64,000 nucleotides of DNA from positions 5,842,501 to 5,906,500 of the forward strand of contig OZ038530.1 in NCBI GenBank assembly GCA_964036665.1, read 5' to 3'. The notes under the pieces are model-generated. The model had not been told where the DNA came from. It made no database searches and saw only the letters and a program-made list of their open reading frames with translations. The DNA is from Gordius sp. MW1 (taxonomy: Eukaryota > Nematomorpha > Gordioida > Gordea > Gordiidae). The position numbers were made by a program, and so were the translations under genes. Positions 1-15,579 of the stretch are shown here, one piece after another; positions within the stretch are counted from its first letter, which is position 1, and each line of letters starts with the position of its first letter.

Positions 1-189
1 GGTCATTTTATGGAGCATTTTAAACCTGGACTGTGGATTATTAAAATAATTAAATAAAGATAGAATACATGTGAACAACAAAGTGAGTTTAAAAAAACCT
101 TATTTTTTGTCGAACTTGACATTATGATAATAATTAATTAAGGAATTAAAATTTGATTAATTAGCATCGGCATTAAACACCAGGGAAGG

Positions 190-545
190 AAAGCTTATAA
201 AAGCCAAAGAGATGAGAATTATACGGTGGAGCTTGGGGTAAACCAAGCTCGACCATATGACGAATGACTTTCTCATGACAAAAATGAATATTCAACCTAT
301 GGCGGACATGATTAACGAAAATCGTTTAAGGTGGTATGAACATATACTAAGGGGGACACGAATGACCTAAATCGAAAAGTACTGGACATGGAGGTACCGG
401 AAAAGAGAGGAAGAGGACGACCCCGTGTCACGTGGAACGGGCAAGGCGATAAAGTTCTGAAAACTAAAGAGTACTCAAGACATGGCACTCACCCGGTCAA
501 GATGCAATAAACTTATCAAAACAAACCCCATGACCGTGGGACCAA
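190..545 (+). pseudogene. 3' end of an RTE-clade non-LTR retrotransposon (broken)
   Basis: The plus strand reads as the C-terminal tail of an RTE-type reverse transcriptase polyprotein. The pieces EMRIIRWS, TKLDHMTNDFLMTKM, ENRLRWYEHILRG and RGRGRPRVTW lie in order but are broken by stops and frame changes. These motifs are typical of the region after the RT domain in RTE elements. The same tail, including the following 3' segment with NPMTVG, is found on the minus strand around 36300-37770, so both copies belong to one family. Only the 3' end is present, as expected of 5'-truncated copies; whether more lies to the left cannot be seen. Confidence 0.8.
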
Positions 546-1779
546 ATAACTGATAAAGAGAAGATTCAAACAAAGGGCTTCACCCCTGTACGCCAGCTGG
601 GGCTGCCCCTCAAAACCTTACTCAAGGGGCTCCGCTCCTTAAACCCCTGTCTACTTGCTGTCTTTGTGCGGCCTTATTAGGCTCTTCTAAATTCGTATGG
701 AAGCATTCATTTGCTATGCAATTTAAGCAATAGGAAAAATTAACGGAAGGCAAATTGAGGGTAGAGGGTCTGGCTACGTCTATAATGGTACCTGTTGGCT
801 TAAACTACACAATATATCAGCAAAACATGATAACAATGAGGCCCTATTGCAATAAAGCTCGGTTGGCCAATGATATACCGTGAGCAGAATTGTAGTTTGC
901 CCAAATAACTGAAAAGCTGGACGCGCTAAAATATGTACAGGCGCAAAAATAAAACAGATTTTCAGGGCGGGTTGGGGTTTTGATTGAAGTCCGAAAACGG
1001 CCATTTGCCAGAATCGTGATTTTGCGGTAGGACAAAAAAGTTTTTAGCACCTTTAATAAAAAAAACAAACCTGTGGCAATTTACATATTAAATAATTCTT
1101 TATGTATGTATTAATTTATTTGACAGTATATTTATATAGGCAAAATGTGTAAAGCGAAGCGATAAAAAATTTGATGTTAAGTACTTTGCTTTATGTGTTT
1201 ATATTTTGTATTTAGCGTGTTAATTCTTCCTACATTAAGTTCGTGGATTATTTCCCATAGGACAATTATATTTTAATCGCTCATTATATAATCGAGGCAT
1301 AACGATGAGCATGCAGATCACTTATAGTATTTTCTAGAAATAATGTATATAGCAAAACAACGTTTGCCGGGTCAGCTAGTATATATATAAGATATGAAAA
1401 AATGTTAGAATATTGAGCAAAAATGACTATAGTCACAGTCAAGGAGGAGAGGAGGGTCTGGTGTTTGAAAAGCTATATTATGTATTATATATGCAAACGT
1501 TATACTTCTTTTTTATAAATCTCACAGTTAATTAGGGGAAAATGTTTAAATGTGTATTGGCTAGGGTTTGCCTTTGCCTCGGTCAGCCTCAGACCTCGTG
1601 TAGCTCATTATTTTATTATTTTTGTTAAACAAGTGAATTATAATAAGGTCGAAACAATCAGTGTAAAATTTGGATTTTGTGTGAGTTTAATTGCAATCGA
1701 TTTTATATGGGTGCCTACGTAATAATAATAAATGATTTTGTATATTCATTAAATTATTTATGAGAACAAATTATTGCGC
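546..1779. other. Intergenic repeat-derived DNA without a gene
   Basis: Positions 560-670 are GC-richer and hold the complementary-looking strings GGGGCTGCCCC and AAGGGGCTCCGCTCCTT, which look like repeat ends. At about 1350-1375 the string TTTGCCGGGTCAGCTAGT is followed by a TA run and resembles the 3' terminus of a short interspersed element, but the other end was not located. Two small minus-strand reading frames near 780-1068 overlap in different frames and show no domain or splice support. No gene is called. Confidence 0.4.
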
Positions 1780-3090
1780 TCAGTATTTAAATCAATTTTT
1801 GTCAATAGAATAAACATTTGCTTAGTAGAATAATTAAATGCTCAGTGGAATAATTTACTGTTCAGTAGTTAAATTATTTGCTCAGTAATCAATTCATTTG
1901 CTCAGCTTTTTATTTTAATGTTGCTCAGTAAACCTTTGCTCAGTAACTGAAACTTAATTTCAAATGAAAATATGTATTCAAGCGAGATTTGAATCGGAAA
2001 GTGTTAAGTCTTTCCTATGTGGTAAAAAGACAGGGTTTTGTTTAGTTGACCTTAAGTGTTCGACGAAAGAAAAAGACTGAAGTTATTTTTGTCTGTTTTG
2101 ATGACAGTTGTCATAATTGTCGTTTGTAGAGATAAATTAATTCTTTAAACAAAATTGGTGGGCTAGGGTGTCACAAATCTGGTACAAGTAGGAAATTCAA
2201 ATTTGTCAATTTAACTTGGTGACAATTGTCATAGTCTTTTATAGAGCTAAATAATTTCTTTAAAAGAAAATCGATGTGTTAAGGTGGCATAAATTTAGTT
2301 AAAAATTAAAAACCTAACTTGGTGGCAATTGTCATAATTTTCGTTAGTAGAGCTAGATAAAATCTTTTAACGAAAATCGATGTGTTAGGGTGTCATGGGA
2401 TTAGTTTAAATAAATTTAATTTGTTAACCTAACTTGACATTTTTCATAATTGTCGTATATAGAGCCAAAAAAAAATTATTTTATCGTTGGGTAAGGGTGT
2501 CGTAAAGTTGCAAGTATTAAAGCGCAACTTGTCAACCTACCTTGGTGACAATCGGCATAACTATCACTTTCAGCCATTTTATAAAAATTTCAGGGTAAGG
2601 TGCATAAAGGCACTATGAAAATTTTTATTGTCAAACCCACCGTAAAACACTAACTAAACCAAGGTCGACTAATAAATCAGAATAACCTTTGGTGTATTAT
2701 AAAAATTGTGACAGCCTAAAGGTTCACTTTACAAGAACAAGCCTGGACATTGATTAAGAAAAACATTGGCTTTTTTTACAACACTAGTAACCATGCACTC
2801 ATAGTACTGTTTAGAAAATGACTATTTTGTTAATATCTTTAAAAAAAATTATGCTAATTAAAATATTATTTTTAAAATATAAGCGCAAAATAATTTTTAT
2901 CGAAAATTATGAATTTAAATTACTGAGCATTTTAGTAAAAATATTGAGCCTTATAAATTTAAATCTAAGCTTTTTAAAATTAATTTACTGAGCAATTTTG
3001 AATTTTTAACTGTGCATATTAATAAACTACTGAGCACATTTTACTGAGCATTTTTTAATTTATTACTGAGCATTTTAATAGCATCCTTAA
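1780..3090. repeat. Element with mirrored TGCTCAGTAA clusters around a tandem core
   Basis: The left part (about 1780-1945) carries seven spaced copies of GCTCAGTA-like words in one orientation. The right part (about 2925-3075) carries six copies of the reverse complement TACTGAGC. Between them lies a tandem array. Inverted subterminal word clusters around a repetitive centre are seen in some non-autonomous DNA transposons and foldback elements. No clear terminal inverted repeat or target duplication was found, so the class is left open. Confidence 0.55.
2090..2615 (+). repeat. Diverged tandem repeat, about five units of roughly 100-120 bp
   Basis: Units start near 2100, 2219, 2320, 2434 and 2543. 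Each begins with GTGACAATTGTCATAATTGTCG or a variant, has TAGAGCTAAATAA, then GTGTTAGGGTGTCATAAA and ends with CAACCTAACTTG. Divergence between units is high, so the array is old. It is centred between two mirrored word clusters and is probably the core of the same element. Confidence 0.6.
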
Positions 3091-6074
3091 ATTATTAACA
3101 ATCAATAAAAGATATTATAAAAAAATCATAAGTGCTTTCCCTAAAAATTTAAATTCAAATCTATTTTGTTTTTTAAATGTCTCTATGACAAAATCCTTAA
3201 AGAAGGATGTTTTGAGTTCCCTTGTTTGTGTGTTATACACAATTATTTTTTACGATAAATTTTCCATCAAGAGGTCCTAAATTTAGGTAGAAACGGCTAT
3301 TAATATAAACAAGCATTAATTTGGAATCTTAAAATTTTACGCTAAAAAGGATAATTGGAACAGATGCCATTTCGGAATCTTAATGTTGCACATTTTTATT
3401 AGTTTCTAAAGATCTTTAAGATTTTTTAGACCTAATATATCCAACAGTAATTATATACAAAATTTTGCTTAAATCTCAGCTTGATAATGGATCTTATTGT
3501 TAAAAATAATGCAATTGATTTTGACAAAATAACCTATCAAGGCTTCCTTTGCATTCAATTAATGCATCAAAAATAATTTAAGTTATTAGTATTATTATTA
3601 TAATATAATATATTACAACAATAATTTAAGAGGCAGCTTGTTGTGCGTTTTTTGCAAAAAAAATCAAACAAAATTTTTAAGTAAATTTCTATTGAATATC
3701 AAGCGTATTGCTAACAAGCGATTTCCATAGTAAGACACAAACCAGATTACCCTAAAAGCCCTTAATTAAATAATAAATGGAGTGCTGTTGTCAAAAAGTA
3801 TATAAACAGATGCTAAGAGAATGAGCTATACTCTAACGTATTCATAAACTCCCAATTATTTCAGATAAACACTATTAATCGTTGTGACCTTGCTTAGAGA
3901 ATATGCAATTATGTAAATTTGCAGAATAATTTATGATTTTATTGGCTCAAGGTAGGTCAAATTGGTCACTTTAAACAACATAGCTTCTATAAATTTTAAA
4001 ATAAGTAATAATTGTAATGCATATATAAAACAACCATCAAAATTTAATTTATTTAATAGCAGCGAAATTGGCTAATAACAATAATTTAATATGTGAGGTC
4101 AGTTTATAAAGTCACTTTTCAGGTGAATATACTTAAGCGATGTTTAGGGCAACCAATGACATATCTTGGATGAACTTAGAAATTGAAAGCCTATTGGTTA
4201 AAGGGGGTATGACACCTTTTGACGTAACTAATGCGAATCAAAGAATAAAAAATATTTATGAATGTGGAATAACGAAGAGATTGGTCAATACGTTAAAAGT
4301 GGTAAAATTATTTGTATATCACATTTTGCCCCCCAAATCCTGGTTAGGCCTGCCATGTAATAGTTCCGAATAATTCAAACCTGTTTTCAACCGATTAATT
4401 ACCTATATTTGGTATATTAACACTCTCTAAATATTCATATATTGGATATTAATTTTTAATAATTTCATGAGTCAAAAAACAAATAGTAATAAATGTTTTA
4501 TAAAGCAAGTGTCCATATGCCTAGCCAAGACGGCAAATAAATAAGGAAAAGCATGGGCAAAGTAGAAGCCTGCACGCGTCCAAAACACGACGCTGTCATG
4601 TTCGGGTGGAGTTTAAAAAATGTTAGGTAGAGTCGATGCTTCTAAAATCTAAATATTACATAAACTTTTACAGAATATACTGGATAAAACGCTTTTCTAA
4701 CCAACTACTTGGGTACTATCTTTTAAAATATTGCTGTCATATATTTTGAAACAGTTTAATATCGAAATATAGGCTTATATCCATCATTTCATTAATTTCC
4801 TTTCCTTAAAATTTTAAATTAAATTAGCCATTTGTATAATTCAAGGTAGCTAAAACCTTGCCCTTAATAATAAACGTGTAATTACTAATCTATTATAAGC
4901 AATTAAAATGGTCATGACAAAAAAATACCTAATTTTTATCTTTGGAAAAATGACACCTGCAATAAAAAGTCAAAAAATAGAGTGTTAAATTGATAAATCA
5001 AAAAATTTGACACCGTGTTTTGTTAAGTAGCTTTTAGCCTCATTGCAACCATGGTTTATGGATTAATTTTTAATGAGCATTATTTGTTCCAAGGTCATCA
5101 ACGAATATTTAGGAACAGGGACGTACTAAGGATTTCCCAAAAGAGGCGGAGTTTTTTTATACAATAATTTGATAAACAATAGGGACAATTAGAACTTGAG
5201 CGAAAAACTTGTCATTAATAGCTATAATTATTTTTGATTTAATTCAATACATCGACTGCATGCAAATGAAATTTTTGTTATTGGATGAATCGTAAACTTT
5301 CTTATTGCATGTTTTTAGCAATTATACGGATTAAGAAGAGTTATACTATTAAGCTTGTGTAATATTTATTATGTAACACGTTTGCAATTTTTTGTGGATT
5401 TTAATTTTAGTTTTTAAAAAAAATTTCAGCCTAATCTGATTTAACCAGAGTGGAAAGGGCATACAAACTTATTACCTTAACCTGTTAAGGCCAAGAAATT
5501 GAAAGTATACCCAAAATTTTTAGACTTTATTTTTATATTAAATGTTTGTACAACAAAGGACAATAATTTTATTTCCTAATATTTATAATAAAAACAATTT
5601 AACGTCGCAAAAATATAAGGGATAATTTAAAAGGTACATGGTAATAATGGGCTCAGTTTTTTGTTAGGGATTTTGCACACAAATTCATTTATAAATTGTT
5701 TTACCATCATATTATTATAACGTAGTGTTGCAAAAACGGCTGAGTTCTGTTGGTCCACCTTTAGTTTAACCAAGACTAAGTCTTTATTTCGACTTAGCCT
5801 AATGGTCGACTAGGAAAACAGACTAGAAAATCCTTGGTCTGTTTATATTTAGTCGACTAAAATCAAAGGCCGTCAAAACAAAACCCAGTCGTTTTTACAA
5901 CTCAACTATAAAGTATAAATGGCTTTATATGATTTAATTTTCGGAGTAAGTAAACAATTATGTTCATAGGGAACTTTTTACCTGTCCATATATTAATGGC
6001 TATAAAATAAAAGTTATGGTCACATATGTAATTTTGGGGGCTCAAAAGAATAAAAAAATGTTAAAACTACATAT
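3091..6074. other. AT-rich intergenic DNA
   Basis: No repeat end or convincing exon was recognised here. One ATG-initiated plus-strand frame at 4140-4373 encodes 77 residues with ordinary codon variety, but it has an in-frame stop just upstream, no recognisable domain and no partner exon, so it is not called as a gene. Direct words such as AGTCGACTAA near 5770-5870 suggest an old low-copy repeat. Confidence 0.35.
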
Positions 6075-6149
6075 TTAGAATTCATTTATATAATCTTTAA
6101 TCATTAAGGCGATTTTAGTACCGGACAGACCCATGTCACCGAAGGTCTT
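6075..6149 (-). CDS. Possible terminal exon of an unidentified gene
   Basis: Read on the minus strand, an acceptor ending CTTTAG at 6150 is followed by 24 open codons and a TAA stop (KTFGDMGLSGTK and on to YINEF). The composition is more protein-like than the surrounding DNA. It could be the last exon of the gene whose internal exon is at 6593-6833, but the phases do not join directly (that exon leaves one base over), so at least one more exon would be needed. I do not recognise the protein. Confidence 0.25.
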   Translation of the reverse strand, partial: KTFGDMGLSGTKIALMIKDYINEF

Positions 6150-6592
6150 CTAAAGATGAAGTCCATAAATGGAAATTTAGTAAAGTGCTATGTCATGAAT
6201 ATATAAATCAAAGTACTTCTTCTCCTGTAGTAGTGTTACTTTTTTAGGGAACTACTTGTCATATCAAAATACTCAGTAATTGTATACATAAGCGTGGACG
6301 TTTAAGTTTTATCAATAATTTAAAAAGAAAATAATTTTAATTTAATAGTTAATTATTGCTAATTTCAACATAGCATTACCTTTAGGTTCATATTAAAAAT
6401 CGTATTTAAATTTGTTACCAAGGGTATGAGGGAGGGTTTGAAAAATTTAAATAATTGATTATATCAAAGCATAGATAGTTGTCCAAATAATAAATAAAAA
6501 TGTTGGTGCCTTTCGGTTATTCACCATTAAATTAAATCTGTTTCGCTATTATGTATATAGGCATATATGTCTTAAGCAGATAAAAAACTTAC

Positions 6593-6833
6593 GATTGATG
6601 TCATAGTTTTTCCAAACTTGGGTGAATTCAGTTGACGTTAAGGAGTGACAAAACGCCTGTAATTTTTTAATGAGCAATGGATTAAGCGATGCACTATTTT
6701 TTAAATCGGAACTTTTAAAGGGTCGAAAAATGAAGTGAGAATTAAATTTGTTTTTGGGTATTTGATTCATGCCAATATTTTGTAATCTTTCCTTGTTTTT
6801 AACGCCTCGAATTTCAAAGTAGAATGGTGTGGG
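6593..6833 (-). CDS. Unidentified internal coding exon
   Basis: This 241-bp minus-strand stretch is bounded by a polypyrimidine-rich acceptor (CTCTCAG ending at 6834) and a strong donor (GTAAGT starting at 6592). It is open for 80 codons, which is unlikely by chance in DNA this AT-rich. The translation starts PTPFYFEIRGVKNKERLQ, passes MNQIPKNKFNSHFIFRPF and ends EFTQVWKNYDIN plus one base. I do not recognise a family. The flanking exons were not located with confidence, and an old degraded gene is also possible. Confidence 0.4.
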
Positions 6834-8337
6834 CTGAGAGAACGTATTTTGTCATAAATAATTGAAAAACACTCCCCCCAACTTAGCACGCAGGCAGGGC
6901 AGGATAGAGAGCATTTAATCGATGATACTCTTAGTTGCATTTAGATAGGTGATAGCGAATGGCCGATTCAAGAAGTGGGACGCACGCTTTAATGGAATTG
7001 AAATCAGTATTTGATTTTTGTCACCTTATTTATACCAATTTGTGCTAATGCCTGAGCTTTTTAGCGAAGAATTGCAATAAAAATATCGAAAACAAATATG
7101 TTTCTTTAACCAACTTAGACGTTATCTTAAAATTAATTAAATAATAAATAAAACTATGGATAAAATGTCAAAAAATCAACCTTTTCTCCATCGTAATATT
7201 ACCATATTTTTTGCATCCTCTTACCCCAATTCTATTTAGACTTTACCTTGCTACAAACTAGCGTATATTTGATAACTGTCAAACTTGGAGCTTATTTATT
7301 GCTATGCAATTTATGAGCTCGTTTTTTGGTTGTCCGTCCTGTCCGTCCGTCCTGTCCAACTTGTAATTTTTCAATAATTGCTATGGAAACTTATACGGGA
7401 TATTAATGGTTGTGGACTAATGCTTTTGTAAAAAACTTTAGGCTTTATCTTGCTACAAACTAGCAATTGCTAAGTATCAAACTTGGAGCTTATTTTAATT
7501 TAGATCAATGTTTTGCTTAATTTTGAAGAGGGACCTAAATTTTGGTAAATTTTGCCTCGAATATCAAAAGCCATTTCAAAAATCAAAATATTAAGTCTTA
7601 AATATATATTGCAATTCTGAGCCAATATTGTTTTGCCCCGATATTCTTTTGAGTTTAGAGTAGGATTTTAATATTCCGTTCCCAAATCTTAAAGAAGTTT
7701 TTGGAAAGTTTGAGAACAGCGTAATATTAGTAAAATATTCGAATGGCTTAAATTAAATCAGAGACAGTTATAGCGAGATAACTAATATTATTTAGCATTA
7801 TTTCGAATAGAATCATTAGTTTTTAGTGAAGTGAAGTCATTCAATCTAAGGTGTGTTTTGTTGCCCTCTATTTTTAGATAAAAATGGAAAAACTAATTTA
7901 ATCTAAAAAATATTAAAAAGTTGATAAAAAATTACGTTGGTAAATAAATAATTTGTTGAAGTTGATCGATAAACCTTAATAAGCGCAGATCTGTGAATTA
8001 GTCTTATAAAATATGGCGCGTTTTTTTTGATTAATTAAAATTTAATGTTTTATTTTCTTAGCATAGAAGGATATTCATTCATTATTAATCGTGTTTTTTT
8101 GACTTTCGATCGATAATTTGGAAACTAAAAATTGATTGTATATTCCATATGGCGTTAAAGTCAGGTTGCTGAAGTGTATATAAAATTAATAACATGGCAG
8201 TTTTAAAATTCAAAAGGTTGGTTCCTTCAATTGTGCATTTAATTCCACTTATCTATAAAGGCCCTTTTAATTAATTGCTATGCAATTTATGGTATAATTA
8301 GTTTAAGATACTTAATTATTACGTCATTAGAAGTGAG
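6834..8337. other. AT-rich intergenic DNA with a rolling-circle element 5' end
   Basis: At 7294-7370 the motif TTGCTATGCAATTTATGAGC is followed by GTCCGTCC repeats, matching the subterminal end of the tandem-core family at 8527 and 25772. A direct repeat flanks it (7239-7298 and 7440-7495, sharing TTGCTACAAACTAGC and TCAAACTTGGAGCTTATT). Another short TTGCTATGCAATTTATGG end is at 8274. Nothing else was recognised; the stretch around 7000-7060 may hold another exon of the unidentified minus-strand gene but could not be joined. Confidence 0.4.
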
Positions 8338-8526
8338 TAGAGACCTGCAACGGGCCTGTTCAGGTCAGTCGGCCCGCCCTTAATAAAAATTTTAAAGCCC
8401 GGCCCGGGCCCGTTAAAATATTAAATCTAAGCCCGGACCCGGCCCGCTAATTTTATACAAAGCCCGGCCCGGGCCCGTACATTTTTTTTATTTTTTTTGT
8501 TCAATTTTTTATCGATATGACAAACA

Positions 8527-9576
8527 AAACTCGGGCCTTCGGCCCTCGTGGGAAGGGTGAAGGGGGAAGGGAAGGGGGGACGACTCATCTCTACTCCGTA
8601 TAAATGTAGCATATTTGCTATGCAATTTATGGGCATTATATGCAAAATGTTTATACAAATTTTCCATCTAATTAAAAAATATCAATGGTAGTAACAGGAA
8701 CAATCATAAGAGTCAAAAAAAATTTTTGGCCTCTCCGGGTATCGAACCAGCATTTAAAAGGGATTCGAACCCACATCAGGAGAAGAGAGGCATAAGCCTT
8801 TGTAGGGGGGGGGGGGGCACAGGGACCCATATCAATAGAGGCATAAGCCCTTCTAGGGGAGGGCATAGGGTAATTATCAATGTTAGTCAAAAAAAAAACG
8901 AAAAAAAATTTCGGTTCACACTTTGGCCAATGGTCATTTTTTTCCGTTGGTCAGGAGCAAGGGACGGCCAAAAAGTTATATTATCAATGGTATTAACAAG
9001 AACATTATACAAATTTTCCATTTAATTAAAAAAAACTGGATTCGACCCACATTTAAAATAGAGGCATAGGCTTTTGTAGGGGAGGGCATAGGGTAAATAT
9101 CAATGTTAACCAATTAAAAAACGAAAAATTAAAAATTTCGATTTTTTGGCTAATGGTCATTTTTTTTCATTGGTCAGTAGCCTGCGGACGGTCAAAAAGT
9201 CATATTATCAATGGTATTAACAAGAACATAATATTAATTTAATTTAAAAAAAAAAATGTTATAGCTATATATAAGTGATATTATCCCAAAAATATTTTCA
9301 GGTCTAATAGCTCAGTGGATTAAACGTCTGACTTAGCTTCAATAGATACTAGGTTCGTCCCGCACGTATCTCGTGTTAATTAAACTGCGAGGGAGATAGA
9401 GATGAGGTAGGTTAGGTAGGGCACCTCTATGCATTAATTTAAAAAATCGATAAAAAAATTCCCCTCCTTTTCTATACTGTTGGTGCAAGACATTCGGTGC
9501 CATTCGGTGCGTGACACGAACAGCGTGACAAGACATCGGAAAATCAAAAGAGAGCCCATAAATTGCATAGCAATTA
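8527..9576 (-). mobile_element. Helentron/HINE-like element, copy 1
   Basis: The left end carries the GC hairpin CGGGCCTTCGGCCC followed by a G-rich run, then TTTGCTATGCAATTTATGGGC; the right end carries the same motif inverted (GCCCATAAATTGCATAGCAA). The core has a few units with GGCCAATGGTCATTTTT. It sits inside a hAT MITE. Comparison with the uninterrupted relative at 36421 shows the host sequence resuming without a duplicated target. Insertion without duplication, a 3' hairpin and subterminal inverted motifs fit non-autonomous Helentrons; the class is an inference. Confidence 0.55.
9301..9363 (+). repeat. tRNA-derived sequence inside the repeat
   Basis: TAGCTCAGTGG at 9308 fits an RNA polymerase III A box and GGTTCGTCCCG at 9352 is a near B box, at tRNA-like spacing. 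The D stem and acceptor stem do not pair properly, so this is not a working tRNA gene. It is probably a SINE head or a tRNA pseudogene carried in the element. Confidence 0.45.
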
Positions 9577-9800
9577 ATATGTTTGTCTTAAAAATGTTAA
9601 TAAAAATAGTTTAAAAAGAAAAAATTGTTAATTCCCGGTCACTCGAATTCTTCCATCTTTTAAGAAACGACCTACTTGGAAAAAAAATTTTTCAAGTGGA
9701 CTTCAGGATACATAAACCATATAAGCCAAATAAACTTTTAAAAATCGTTGTAACAATGTTTTTTAATATTTAAATAGATTAGAATACGTATAATTAATTA

Positions 9801-10467
9801 CACCTTTAAATTTTTGCCACTCAATACCCAGAAAGTTAAACTCCGTTAGTCAGGTTAAAAGCAATTGAAATTTTAACCGTATGCGATTAAGTACATTTAA
9901 AAGAATAATGTTTGAATCTTAATCAATTTAATATATTAAATCAAATATAAAATTAGTTATCAGCAATAAAAATAAACTACAGTTAAACTATAGAAATAAT
10001 ACGTTATCGTGTTATTTTTTATAGAGAAATATCGCGAATGTATTTTAAAAAAATATTAAAAATTATTTATAATGTTAGCTTTTGCAACAAAAAGTTATTA
10101 ATCTTTTTTGTAAACTAAACAAAAAAATTTAATATTACTTTTTTATATATATTTCTGACACAATTGCTTATTGACTTAAATTACAAAATTAAAGACATAA
10201 AATCAGTCAAAATACATTTTTATTGACATTATTATAATGAGTAAATACTATTCTTAAAAAATAGTAGCCAACATTTTACATTGTCAGATATAAGTATTTA
10301 GTGTTAATAATAATAAAATTAGTATAATAATGGAGAGATTTTTATTAAGGGAGATTTGTGATAAAAGCATGAATTTTTCATATGACTGAATGCATATTTG
10401 TATTGATAAAATTGAAATGTTGAGCAAGTCATTACGTGGTCATTAATTGAAGGCGGGGTGTTAAATT
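9801..10467. other. AT-rich DNA downstream of the kinase gene
   Basis: No gene or repeat was recognised. On the minus strand AATAAA at 10346-10341 lies about 120 nt after the kinase stop codon and is a likely polyadenylation signal. Confidence 0.45.
10341..10346 (-). terminator. Likely polyadenylation signal of the kinase gene
   Basis: AATAAA on the minus strand, about 120 nt after the SRPK stop codon. It is the first clean hexamer downstream; common in AT-rich DNA, so only suggestive. Confidence 0.4.
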
Positions 10468-13513
<3,046 letters not shown>

Positions 13514-15579
13514 TTTATCTAAGGACCTAATTGGATTAGGGGAGCAATTAAATCATTAATTTCATCAAAAGAGTTTGTAAAAATAATAATAATGCATCAT
13601 TGAAAACTGACTTCAGACTAAAAACCACTCAATAATATATTTTATTGAAATTATTCTTTAAGCAGGTATTTTAAAAACTTCAACAATAACCTCAGGGATT
13701 TAAGCATGATATAAAGATTTTTGACTAAATTTATTTAACCCTATCATCTATCAAAAACGGCAATTACGAACAAGGGGAACAATGTGGATCTTTAAGCTGA
13801 AGTTGCTTAACATTTTGGCTAATTTAAACTAATATAAATTGGTAATTGTGTCCAGCCCATAAAATCATAAGCGTAGCCAGGGGGAGGCAAGGCAATTTAT
13901 ATAAAATTATAGAAACAATTAAAAATTTAGAAAAACCATTATTTTGCTTCTCTCATAATCATTTAACTCATATCCTGGCGACGACCATGCAATTTTTACT
14001 TATTTGTTGAGAAATATTGGAATTTATGACCAAACGAATTTTTATAAAATAATGCATTATGATTAAATAAAACGTTCTATAGTTTTAAAAAAGAAAATCA
14101 CTGTTTATTGGCTAAGCTCGATAAATTAACCCTGCTTCAGTTTAAAGAGAAAAATGTAGCCTTAGGGCACATAATTAAATCTACCGATCACCATGAAAAA
14201 TGTAAACGGAAATTTACTAAAAATATTTACTAGCATTTATATTTCGATCCATGGCTCTATGACTGCTCATTAATTTAAAATATTGTAGCATGTATAATAA
14301 ACAATGATGGAAATAAACCTTTATTAATGGAAAAATTAAAAAAAATATAAAATTTGCAAATAGAAAGTTAAAAATCCCAGATATTACTACCAAAAATAAT
14401 TTCATCTTACATTTTTTGAATATCCATAAAATAATTCATGATGTTATGGAAAACTTGCTTATCCAGGCCTCAATTATACTGCCGCATGATAAAAAATGTA
14501 TACGGCTTGATACTGCTTGTTTGCTTAACATACTTATTATTTCCTCTAAATCTGGTTTCCATAATAATTTCCTAAAGGATGATTATTATATTATTAATCC
14601 CTTCTCTTCCTTTTAATTATATTTGTCTAATCAATATGAATTATTTTTGACCCTGAGCCTCCCTCTCTAGGGTCTCTTCCACCCCATATCTCTTCCCACC
14701 CCTACCCCAATAACAAAAATTACATATGTGATATTTATAGGCTAATACTAGCAGGAGCAACTGTTTTCAGTTTATTATATTTTAACAATTTTTGGCAATT
14801 GGCATTACGCTAAAATAGTTATGAATAATTAAAACCCCAAACTACCAAAAGTAAAATGGTAAGTAAATTTTTTATTTGATCTTATGGTTTGTAAAACATT
14901 TAATTGTGTTGTTGAAAAAACTGTGGTTCTGAAATTTTTCGCAATTTACTTTTTTTTATACATTTTAAATCAAGCCCAAAACCGCTATATGAAGCAGTTC
15001 GGGCAGCTGGGATAATTCGGGCATTGCCGGGCGGACACATAGAAGGGTTCGGGCGGGCTCGGGCGGGCAGATTAATTATAAAGTCGGGCCCGGCCGGGTT
15101 CGGGCAGAAAAATTCTAACAAATCTGACCTCTGATATGAACATCTAACGCCGCTAAAAACAGGCGAAATTTGATTGCATAACATGGCAATTAAATCAAGG
15201 GCATGACTTTAAAGAGACGGCTTATGTTCCTATTGGCAATTATATCGTTTTACAAATGTGGCTTGTTAATGTCTTAAAAAATTGCGCTTGATGATTTTTA
15301 AATAATTATAAGTCCTCTAACAGGAGGACCTTTTTTGGAACGATAATCTGGCTGTAGTATAAACATTTTACGGCCCTATAAATAAGGGTCAAGCTCAGCC
15401 CAAAATATTATTTTATTTACACCAGGCTAAATGTAACATACATTTATAATAATTTTTTAATATTGATACTAGTTATTGCTGGCTATACTAAAAACAATTA
15501 ACGAAGTGTCAAGCTCATCCTAACATTTTATTTTATTTAAACATTATAATAATTTTCAATATTTATACTATAAAAAATG
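13514..15579. other. Intergenic DNA upstream of the kinase gene
   Basis: The kinase promoter should lie at the left edge, but no motif is called. A GCGTAGCCAGGGGGAGG string near 13871 is an end fragment of the CATGGGCGTAGCC MITE family. GGGCGGGCTCGGGCGGGC and GTCGGGCCCGGCCGGG near 15050-15110 are fragments of GC-rich hAT-like elements. Small reading frames near 14217-14616 show no supporting signal. Confidence 0.4.

Larger units (their letters stand above)
8338..9800. mobile_element. hAT-type MITE, left part, split by a later insertion
   Basis: The left terminus TAGAGACCTGCAACGGGCC at 8338 and the following GGCCCG-rich segment match the element at 36421. The match stops near 8526 and resumes about 9577-9800 with TTCTTCCATCTTTTAAGAAACGACCTA. 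The sequence between is a separate element. No right terminus was found, so the copy is truncated. Confidence 0.65.

Noticed and set aside
4140..4373. 77-aa plus-strand frame as a gene
   Set aside because: No domain, no partner exon, and a stop codon just before the ATG; composition alone is not enough.
8726..9025. 99-aa plus-strand frame
   Set aside because: It lies wholly in the satellite core of the copy at 8527; matching frames appear in other copies only by repetition.
9301..9363. Functional tRNA gene
   Set aside because: A and B boxes are present but the acceptor and D stems do not pair.
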